Shown here: positions 1 to 6,030 of the stretch, in pieces
Numbering within the stretch: position 1 is the first letter of the stretch
Layout: each line of letters begins with the position of its first letter
DNA from: Verrucomicrobiales bacterium
GTDB lineage: Bacteria > Verrucomicrobiota > Verrucomicrobiia > Verrucomicrobiales > DEV007
DNA: 20,902 nt
Direction of reading: 5' to 3'
Assembly: GCA_021648365.1 (NCBI GenBank)
Contig: JAKISY010000080.1
Span: 1 to 20,902, forward strand
Notes under the pieces: generated by a model
Told to the model about the DNA's origin: nothing
Database searches by the model: none
Seen by the model: the letters and a program-made list of their open reading frames with translations, nothing else
Made by a program: the position numbers and the translations under genes

Positions 1-1
1 C

Positions 2-490
2 ATGTACGATTTATTACTTGAGGCCAAGAAGCTAAGAACACGAGAAAATGCGCGCGCACCCGATAGCCGGAAGGTAATAGGCAAGCAAACACAAGCACGT
101 ATTGAGCTACGCTACGATGAAATTATTGAGGAAGGGCGCAAACTCAATCCTGAGCCGCCGCGTAAGGCAGGGCAACGGGGGCGTTTAGCACGGGGGAAAG
201 CACTCAATATGCTTCGCCGCCTGGATACACGACGTGATGAAATTTTCAGTTTCTTTACAGATGCGGAAGTTCCTTTTGACAACAACCAAGCGGAACGAGA
301 TCTACGCATGATGAAGACGCGGGAAAAAATAAGCGGCACGTTTCGTAGTGAGAAAAATGCTGAAGCGTTTTGCGCCTTGCGTAGTGTGATTTCAACGGCA
401 CGCAAGCAATCATATCGAGTTATCGACATTCTCACTGAAGTCATACATGCTCCCAAATCGCTAGGGGAAAAGCTTACAGGTTCTCATTGA
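2..490 (+). CDS. IS66-family transposase, C-terminal part (runs off left edge)
   Basis: This is the C-terminal part of a DDE transposase of the IS66 family, which cuts and joins the ends of its own insertion sequence. The visible 162 codons carry the family's hallmark block VPFDNNQAERDLRMMK (about residues 90-105), which contains the third catalytic acidic residue, followed by KISGTFRS, AEAFCALRS and VISTARKQ. Family members are usually about 450-520 residues, so roughly two thirds of the protein, including the first two catalytic Asp residues, lies outside the window. The ATG at position 2 is therefore probably not a start. The frame ends at TGA 488-490, and AAGCTTAC at 471-478 resembles the GCTTAC end typical of IS66 right termini, so the element may stop close to here. 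Whether the copy is intact cannot be judged. Confidence 0.9.
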   Translation: MYDLLLEAKKLRTRENARAPDSRKVIGKQTQARIELRYDEIIEEGRKLNPEPPRKAGQRGRLARGKALNMLRRLDTRRDEIFSFFTDAEVPFDNNQAERDLRMMKTREKISGTFRSEKNAEAFCALRSVISTARKQSYRVIDILTEVIHAPKSLGEKLTGSH

Positions 491-492
491 TG

Positions 493-515
493 ACCGAACT
501 TCTGCTTCGGTTTTT
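493..515 (+). terminator. Possible rho-independent terminator after the IS66 transposase
   Basis: ACCGAA (493-498) and TTCGGT (506-511) form a 6-bp stem with a 7-base loop, followed by a T-run to 515. It sits directly after the transposase stop codon. The stem is short, so the call is tentative. Confidence 0.4.
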
Positions 516-519
516 AGTA

Positions 520-552
520 ATTATCCGCGCTCATCTGCGCTATCCGCGGTTA
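520..552 (+). repeat. Intergenic heptad phrase (ATCCG...CGCGGTT type)
   Basis: The segment reads as repeated ATCCGCG / CTCATCTGCG / CTATCCGCGG units. It is the same phrase type seen at 3026-3046, 3077-3095 and 5963-5983. It lies between the IS66 transposase and the truncated RDD gene and marks where RDD homology is lost. The track reading that starts near 487 runs straight through it and is probably not coding before 571. Confidence 0.55.
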
Positions 553-570
553 AACTCTCTTGAAATAAGC

Positions 571-1011
571 ATGATAGACCTGAATAGTTACGTCTATTTT
601 AACGCTCGATTCTGGGGAACCTTGGGGAAATTAGCTGTAGGGATATGCGTCAGCAAGCCCGACGGAACCCCCATTTCTTGGCTAGAATCTTGGAAACGCT
701 CTTCGGTCGATATCATCTTCGCACTGATCGCACTTACTGTCGAAATAAGCGCTCTACTGCAAATTCCCACTGAAACATTCTCCTCACTCACTTGGATCAA
801 CCGAGTAGAACTGCAACAAACGCTTTCACCTGATTGGTTTTTCTGGATCAATTTACTGATGCAAATATGGGTTTGGAGTGAACTCATTGTGCTGTTGTTT
901 AACAAACGCAAAAGAGCCATTCACGACTACATTGCTGGAACCGTGGTTATCAAAAGGCAATTTTTCCAAAACTCACAATCCTCCTCTAATCCCGATCCTA
1001 TGCGTGACTGA
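571..1011 (+). pseudogene. RDD-family membrane protein, N-terminus missing
   Basis: This is the remainder of an RDD-domain integral membrane protein, a widespread family whose members are mostly of unknown or transport-related function. From the ATG at 571 the 146 residues contain the family's central signature FWGTLGKLAVGICV followed by SKPDGTPISW (usual form: TxGKxLLGLxVV then DG), two hydrophobic segments (about residues 48-66 and 93-113) and the conserved ending KRAIHDYIAGTVVIK. The first transmembrane helix, which carries the Arg-Asp-Asp of the name, is absent. Upstream codons down to 490 read through a repeat phrase and show no RDD character. The IS66 fragment just upstream is a likely agent of the truncation. 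A shortened but expressed protein cannot be excluded. Confidence 0.65.
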
Positions 1012-1029
1012 AACCCTTCTCATCCCCTC

Positions 1030-1558
1030 ATGCGCTACTACACCAGCATCCGACTCAAACGCGACGAGGTAGAAGATTTCGACCATTACCCCTATTCCAT
1101 TCCGGCGATCCGCAACCTCGATGAAATCGACTTAGATGAGAACGTCACCTTCATATGCGCCTTCGCTCAACGATGCCTACGGAGGTAAAGGGTTACACGA
1201 ACAATCCCACGGCGAATCCTTTTTCTCCCTGCTTAACTACCGCCTGACCGGCGGAGGTTTTTACATCTTTGACGAACCCGAAGCCGCGCTCTCCCCACAG
1301 CGACAGTTATCGATGCTCACCATCATGCACCGGTTGATTTATCATCGCTCCCAGTTACTCATCGCCACTCACTCCCCGATCATCATGGCATACCCCAATG
1401 CCACCATCTACCAGCTCACCGATGACAAAATTGAGCAAGTCGAATACAAAGACACCGAACACTACCAAATCACCAAAACCTTTCTCGACAGCCCCGAACG
1501 AATGCTCCACCACCTGCTCACCGAAGAAGACAACTACCTGCTAGATCTGGAACGCTGA
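1030..1558 (+). pseudogene. AAA-family ATPase broken by an internal deletion and frameshift
   Basis: Two reading frames together resemble a small (about 240-residue) AAA ATPase of the SMC/ABC-ATPase-like type. Frame 1 starts at ATG 1030 and gives MRYYTSIRLKRDEVEDF, then YPYSIPAIRNLDEIDL, and stops in sense at about 1154 (VTFI). Frame 2, from about 1151 to the TGA at 1556-1558, gives YGGKGLHEQSHGESFFSLL, the Walker B motif FYIFDEPEAALSPQRQ and the H-loop LLIATHSPIIMAYPNA. In intact relatives VTFI continues into the Walker A loop (GENGSGKS) and about 70-80 further residues before the HEQSHGES signature. That block is gone and the frame changes at the junction. Without Walker A the product could not bind ATP normally, so I call it a pseudogene. 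Confidence is high because both halves are well conserved. Confidence 0.85.
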
Positions 1559-1642
1559 ATCGCTTCACTCTTACCCTCACCATTGTAGGATGAGTTCCCC
1601 TGCCTTCTTCAATGCCTACCGAAGCAGCCACGCTACAATCGC

Positions 1643-2563
1643 TTACTCCCCCGCGTCTAGCACTTGATGCACTTGCAAATACTCCATCATCGCACTAGCA
1701 AACGCCTTGGCAAACGCTCTCCGATTCTCCTTAGAATTACGCACCGTCTTCCCCGGACACTCCACCTGTATCGCGCTGATTTTTCCGCCAGCCCGCGAAC
1801 CGTAAATACGAGTATTATGCCCGCCATCAAAATACTTCGCCTCGCCCGCATGAGGCAATTTCGGACTGGGAACGGAGGGGTAGCCCCGCTCCTGCATCAA
1901 CGCACCCAAACTCGAGTCTCCTCTCAGCAATTCAACAAACGAACTTTTGCTGTCCTCCGCAAGCTTGCGAATACTTGATTTCCGCTCCAATTCCGCAACT
2001 TGATGGTCGTCCCCTTTCAACTCCCTATTACTCAGCAGATACCCTAACTCCAGTCGCAACTCAGGGTGCCCGTGCCCATGCAAATCAATATAAAGCCCTC
2101 TACCACTTTGCTCGATGACATCCGCTCTCGCACGTTCGATAAATCCATGAAACTCCCGCCAAGCCTGTTCCGCTTCCTCATTCCCCTGCGCCGCCTCACC
2201 GATCTCCCGATTGCAGTCTAATTTGATTCGTTTTAAATGACAAATGATCACATGCGGTGTTTTTCCCGTCAGCTCCTGAAACGCCCTCACCATTTCCATC
2301 GCCAGCAAATCCGTTCCCATATCCGCCAACAAAACGCCTTTTTTACGATCGGGAATCGAAGCCGGTTTCAATCTGCCCCCGTGCGGGGCCGAAATGATCA
2401 ACGGAAAGTCACCGGGAATATATTCGATATACTGGTTCGCACCAAAAACACTCCTCCCCGGAGTCAGCGCATCCTCACTGCCATGAACCTGTCCAACAAC
2501 AAATGCAAAACAACAGCAAATAGACAGACAACTCCAAACCCTAATAGTATTCACTCGTTTCAT
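1643..2563 (-). CDS. Secreted N-formylglutamate amidohydrolase-like protein
   Basis: This 306-residue protein resembles the N-formylglutamate amidohydrolase (FGase, HutG-type) family of zinc amidohydrolases related to carboxypeptidases. I chose the ATG at 2563 because it begins a clear signal peptide: MKRVNTIRVW, a hydrophobic Cys-rich core, and a likely cleavage near VHG-SE (residues 28-30). Visible motifs are IISAPHGG (56-63, metal-binding His), DMGTD (81-85), KLDCNRE (114-120), YIDLHGHGHP (158-167, metal ligand region), GGHNTRIYG (247-255) and IQVECP (265-270), matching the family order. Secretion argues against a role in histidine breakdown and for action on an external formyl- or amide-linked substrate, which I cannot name. 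The frame continues upstream without a stop into a DUF2071 remnant (2564-2821), so automated callers may report a false 392-residue fusion. Confidence 0.75.
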   Translation of the reverse strand: MKRVNTIRVWSCLSICCCFAFVVGQVHGSEDALTPGRSVFGANQYIEYIPGDFPLIISAPHGGRLKPASIPDRKKGVLLADMGTDLLAMEMVRAFQELTGKTPHVIICHLKRIKLDCNREIGEAAQGNEEAEQAWREFHGFIERARADVIEQSGRGLYIDLHGHGHPELRLELGYLLSNRELKGDDHQVAELERKSSIRKLAEDSKSSFVELLRGDSSLGALMQERGYPSVPSPKLPHAGEAKYFDGGHNTRIYGSRAGGKISAIQVECPGKTVRNSKENRRAFAKAFASAMMEYLQVHQVLDAGE

Positions 2564-2821
2564 TCTGTTCTGGTATATTTCTTTCTTCAGCCAACATTTC
2601 AGGCTCAGAGTGCCATTCGTGAGAAATACCCCCAATAGCTTAGGCAGGCCTACTGGACGAATCTGCTCCAAGCGAATCAGACATACTCCCGCAACAGCAT
2701 CTCCATTAACCAACTTAGGGCGAAAATTTCCCGGCAACAACGCTTCTGCCACCTCAGCCTCAACTCGGTAATTCAGCAAAATACGTCGTCGAATAATTCC
2801 TGTGATTTTAGGTAGCTTCAT
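2564..2821 (-). pseudogene. DUF2071 (acetoacetate-decarboxylase-like) N-terminal remnant
   Basis: The first 64 or so codons read MKLPKITGIIRRRILLNYRV, then a stretch containing LLPGNFRPKLVNG and VCLIRLEQIRPVGLPK, which is the N-terminus of DUF2071/YqjF-type proteins (usually about 230-250 residues). Homology stops near LLG. The remaining 20 codons are unrelated and run in frame into the signal peptide of the downstream gene. An AAGGAGGTGA sequence lies immediately before the ATG at 2821, an unusually perfect Shine-Dalgarno but with only about 3 bases of spacing from GGAGG. The most economical reading is a deletion that removed the rest of DUF2071 and brought its start region next to the amidohydrolase gene. 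A functional fusion is possible but would bury the signal peptide. Confidence 0.65.
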
Positions 2822-3011
2822 TCACCTCCTTATTTTCATCTCATTCGTAAATATTAGCGACCGCATGAACATACGGGTGAATCATAAATACTTACAGCAA
2901 AAAACAAAAAATAGGTAACCTCACCCCGATTATAAACTACCTCCCTTTTTGGGGTCGCCCTCCAAACAACCTCCCACTATAGTTACTTCCCTAAACAACC
3001 GCACTTTCCAA

Positions 3012-3096
3012 TCTATTTTATTCTTATCCGTGTTCACCCGCGGTTTCCAAAACCATCTCCTTCTAATTTTTTTCTTATCCGCGCTACCCGCGGTTC
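3012..3096 (+). repeat. Two tandem heptad phrases before the first paralogue
   Basis: Two similar blocks start about 50 bases apart: T-rich lead-in, then ATCCGTG-TTCACCC plus GCGGTTT at 3026-3046, and ATCCGCG-CTACCCG plus CGGTT at 3077-3095. They are degenerate copies of one unit and end about 30 bases before the start codon at 3125. The whole spacer 2822-3124 otherwise shows no gene; a minus-strand open frame through it (2930-3118) is the antisense of these repeats. Confidence 0.6.
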
Positions 3097-3124
3097 CGCT
3101 CTTCACCTTGCAAGCCACCCAACC

Positions 3125-4429
3125 ATGAAACTTAACTCCATCGTCAAAACTCCCACCCGCCTCGCCCTACTCTGCTTGGCAGGCGGACTGATCATCCTCG
3201 GCATCCTCGCAGAAAACCTACCTTGGGGACGAGGATGGCTTCACGACTTCACCCACTACCTCAAACAAAAAAGCACTTCTTACACCCCACCGGATGAAAA
3301 CTCCCCAGAGATGGCAGCACTACAGAAAAAAATCGACGCCTGGTATCCACAAATCCTCGAACGCTACCCCCGACTCAAAGTGGAATACAAAAACGTTCCC
3401 GATGATCAAAACGGTTTTCTTGAAATTCTCGAATGGCAGGAAGAGGTCATAGGCCAAGACCGTTGGGAACCAATGGCTTTACCAAGTAAGTTTGACAAAA
3501 TTTTAACCTTAGAAAATGGAAATGCCCTCATCTCAAATGAACTTATCGCAGAAGCCCAAGAGCATCTAAAAAAGCACCAAAACCTCCTAGCGCGAGCCAT
3601 TAAGATTGGACTTCTCCCCGAGCAATCCATTGCAGGAGTTTCACCAAACAGAATCCTTCCATTGTCGTTAGCACTTGGTAAGAACATCACCGATCTATTA
3701 AAATTAAACGCACTTCTAGAAGCCCACAACAACAAAAGTGATGCAGCTTACACCACTATGAAAGCCATGCGCGGTTGGGCGCTACATTACTTGAACATTG
3801 AAACCCCCACCTTACTCCATTCAACCCTAGGCATAGCCATACTACTAAACAATCAAAGCACTATTCATTCACAAATCACCCCCTTGCTACCACCTAACCA
3901 AGTAAACCTCTTCGAATGGTCAAAGCTCATGCGCTTCCAAAATTCGCTTCAAGATCATTGGCTGCAAATGATGCGAGGAGAATGGAATGTATGCCTTAAA
4001 ACCATCGTTGCAGAGCACCTTTTAAACGACAACCCTGTAGATCCGATTGCCCAACTCGATTCTTACACCGCGGCCATGGCATCTTTAACTGACCCTAAAT
4101 TCTGGTCAAGTCCCAAATGGGAAGGTCCTCTCCCTCCAGATAAACTCTCAAGAAAAAGCAGTGGCACCTACGAAATGGCAAAATTGGGAATGTCCGCCTA
4201 TGCAACGGGTTACCTAAGAAGCCACACCATCCTACGCCAATACCAAATCGCCTTCGCCTTAAAAAAACTCGAAGCCGAAGGTCACGATTTGACCAAACTC
4301 GACTCAACCACCCTCGACTCTCTTCCCACCCAAATCCTCCCCGATCTCCGCCTCACCATCGACTTCAAACAACGCCAAATCACCGCTCCAAAAAATAAAG
4401 TTCCCGACACCAAGCGCATCTCCTTCTAA
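3125..4429 (+). CDS. Membrane-anchored protein of unknown function, paralogue A
   Basis: I do not recognise this 434-residue protein. The N-terminus carries several Lys/Arg and one strong hydrophobic segment (about residues 13-30), predicting a single-pass anchor with the rest outside the cytoplasm. Residues 47-99 are rich in charged residues and include DENSPEMAALQKKIDAWYPQ and KVEYKNVPDDQNGF. The C-terminal 62-residue block from GYLRSHTILRQYQIAFALKK to ITAPKN is almost identical to that of the next gene. The middle (about 108-355) is mostly helical in character and only loosely similar between the two copies. The start is supported by the matching N-terminus of the paralogue and by a shared AACC directly before each ATG. 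No catalytic motif or lipobox is visible. Regulation is not evident. Confidence 0.8.
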   Translation: MKLNSIVKTPTRLALLCLAGGLIILGILAENLPWGRGWLHDFTHYLKQKSTSYTPPDENSPEMAALQKKIDAWYPQILERYPRLKVEYKNVPDDQNGFLEILEWQEEVIGQDRWEPMALPSKFDKILTLENGNALISNELIAEAQEHLKKHQNLLARAIKIGLLPEQSIAGVSPNRILPLSLALGKNITDLLKLNALLEAHNNKSDAAYTTMKAMRGWALHYLNIETPTLLHSTLGIAILLNNQSTIHSQITPLLPPNQVNLFEWSKLMRFQNSLQDHWLQMMRGEWNVCLKTIVAEHLLNDNPVDPIAQLDSYTAAMASLTDPKFWSSPKWEGPLPPDKLSRKSSGTYEMAKLGMSAYATGYLRSHTILRQYQIAFALKKLEAEGHDLTKLDSTTLDSLPTQILPDLRLTIDFKQRQITAPKNKVPDTKRISF

Positions 4430-4439
4430 AATCCATCCC

Positions 4440-4547
4440 CTCTCTGTTTCCTCCCTTAGCTCCTGTTCAAATCCCTGATAGAGCAAGTTCATACAACACG
4501 ACCACAGAAGACTTTTTTGAACAGGAGGCAATAGAGAGAACAGAGAA
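4440..4547. repeat. Inverted-repeat element, copy 1
   Basis: CTCCTGTTCAAA (4460-4471) and TTTGAACAGGAG (4516-4527) form a perfect 12-bp inverted repeat around a 44-base centre. The pairing extends imperfectly outward to 4440 and 4547, giving arms of about 32 bases with roughly 24 matches. The element follows the stop codon of paralogue A. A close copy lies at 9115-9224. It contains no open frame and could be a small non-autonomous mobile element or a transcribed hairpin. Confidence 0.75.
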
Positions 4548-4583
4548 TATTCTTTTTAAAAACAATAGCTTCTCCCTCTCTTC

Positions 4584-4611
4584 ATCCTGTACATCCTCTT
4601 CATCCATGTAA
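4584..4611 (+). repeat. Heptad phrase (ATCCTGT-ACATCCT type) before paralogue B
   Basis: Four consecutive 7-base words end in CATGTAA, 12 bases before the start codon at 4624. The same phrase with two changes occurs at 9331-9358, again in the leader region of a gene. It has no recognisable ribosome-binding site. Confidence 0.6.
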
Positions 4612-4623
4612 ACAACCTCAACC

Positions 4624-5940
4624 ATGAAACTCAAGTCCCTCGTCTCAACTCCAACCCGCCTCGCCCTTGTGTGCATAGCGGGCTATCTGATCATCCTCGG
4701 CATCGTCGCAGAGAACCAACCTTGGGGACGTGGTTGGTGGCACGACTTCACCCACTACATCAAACAAAAAAGCACCTCTTACACCCCGCCAGACGAAAAC
4801 TCCCCAGAGATGGCAGCTCTGCAGAAAAAAATCGACGCCTGGTATCCGCAAATCCTCGAACGCTACCCCCTGCTCAAAGTAGAATACAAAAACGTTCCCG
4901 ATGATCAAAACGGCTTCCTAAAAATCCTCGAATGGCAGGAAGACGCTGAAGTCATGGAGAAATGGGAGCAAACGAACTTACCCGACAAATTTACTGCCAT
5001 TTGGCAATCAGAAAACAAAAAAAACGCCTTCCCCGACAACACCCTTAGCGAAGCCAAAGCCTATCTAAAAAAACATCAACCCTCCCTAGAGCGAGCCATG
5101 AAAATCGGACTCCTACCCAATCAATCCAATGCAGGAATTTCGCCCGACCGATTTTACTTTACTAGCATCCCTTTCACTAAAAACATCACCGACCACTTGA
5201 AACTAAAAGCATGCATCGAAAATGAAGAAGGCGACCTAAAGAGTGCGTTTCAAACATTTCGCGCCATCAATGGATGGGCTGACCATCTTGGGGAAATCGA
5301 AACGCCCACCCTGATATTAACAACCCTATCGATGGCCATTCGACTCAGCTCCCAATCCCTGATCCACTCCCGCATCTTACCTCAATTACCTAACAATAAG
5401 AATCATTCCAAACAATGGGAACCATGGATTAAACTCATCACCCTCAAAAACGATGTCTCCAAAAACTTCCTCCACATGTGGCGCGGAGAATGGCAACATG
5501 TCGTCCATGTTACTTGGGTGAAAGTTGAGTTATTGAGAATTAATCTGCAAGATTACGAAGCCTTGCTTACAGCCTATACAGAAGACCTCTATGATAGAAT
5601 AGACATTCAAACTTTATTCACTCCAAAATCCACCCCCCTTCGAACCCATGATCACCTCAGCAGAAAGAGCCTTCTCACCCTTGACCTGCTCAACCTCGGC
5701 ATCTCAGCTTGCGCTTCAGGATACCTTCGATCACATACCATCCTCCGCCAATACCAAATCGCCTTCGCCCTCAAAAAGCTCGAAGCCGAAGGTCACGATT
5801 TGACCCAACTCGACTCAACCACCCTCGACTCCCTCCCCACCCAAATCCTCCCCGACCTCCGCCTCACCATCGACTTCAAACAACGCCAAATCACCGCTCC
5901 AAAAAACATAATCCCCAACCCAAAAACCATCTCCTTCTAA
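4624..5940 (+). CDS. Membrane-anchored protein of unknown function, paralogue B
   Basis: This 438-residue paralogue of the preceding gene has the same architecture: a basic N-terminus, one membrane anchor (about residues 13-30) and a long extracytoplasmic part. In residues 47-99 I count one difference from copy A (R83L). Within the C-terminal block from GYLRSH to APKN I count one (K to Q). The centre is strongly diverged, with only islands such as LKKHQ, KIGLLP, IETPTL and MWRGEW matching. The DNA of the conserved ends is also about 95% identical, so these ends were homogenised recently, probably by gene conversion. The last codons (ACC ATC TCC TTC TAA) recur at about 9069-9082 without the rest of the gene. 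Function is unknown; no enzyme motif is visible. An M50 protease gene lies convergently 90 bases downstream. Confidence 0.8.
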   Translation: MKLKSLVSTPTRLALVCIAGYLIILGIVAENQPWGRGWWHDFTHYIKQKSTSYTPPDENSPEMAALQKKIDAWYPQILERYPLLKVEYKNVPDDQNGFLKILEWQEDAEVMEKWEQTNLPDKFTAIWQSENKKNAFPDNTLSEAKAYLKKHQPSLERAMKIGLLPNQSNAGISPDRFYFTSIPFTKNITDHLKLKACIENEEGDLKSAFQTFRAINGWADHLGEIETPTLILTTLSMAIRLSSQSLIHSRILPQLPNNKNHSKQWEPWIKLITLKNDVSKNFLHMWRGEWQHVVHVTWVKVELLRINLQDYEALLTAYTEDLYDRIDIQTLFTPKSTPLRTHDHLSRKSLLTLDLLNLGISACASGYLRSHTILRQYQIAFALKKLEAEGHDLTQLDSTTLDSLPTQILPDLRLTIDFKQRQITAPKNIIPNPKTISF

Positions 5941-5951
5941 AAACCATCATT

Positions 5952-5984
5952 CTTATTCATGTAAATTCGTGTTCATTAGTGGTT
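5952..5984 (+). repeat. Heptad phrase (TTCGTGTTCAT type) between convergent genes
   Basis: TTATTCATGTAAATTCGTG followed by TTCATTAGTGGTT is a variant of the phrases at 3026 and 3077. It sits in the 90-base spacer between paralogue B and the M50 gene, so these phrases are not confined to positions upstream of genes. Confidence 0.5.
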
Positions 5985-6030
5985 CCCTCCCTCTTCAAAA
6001 AATACCCTCTTTCAAAATACATACTCAAAC

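Noticed and set aside
487..570. Upstream extension of the RDD frame
   Set aside because: The extra 28 codons translate a terminator-like hairpin and a repeat phrase and are not RDD-like.
2930..3118. 62-codon minus-strand frame
   Set aside because: It is the antisense of the two tandem heptad phrases before the first paralogue; Lys/Arg-rich with no protein character.
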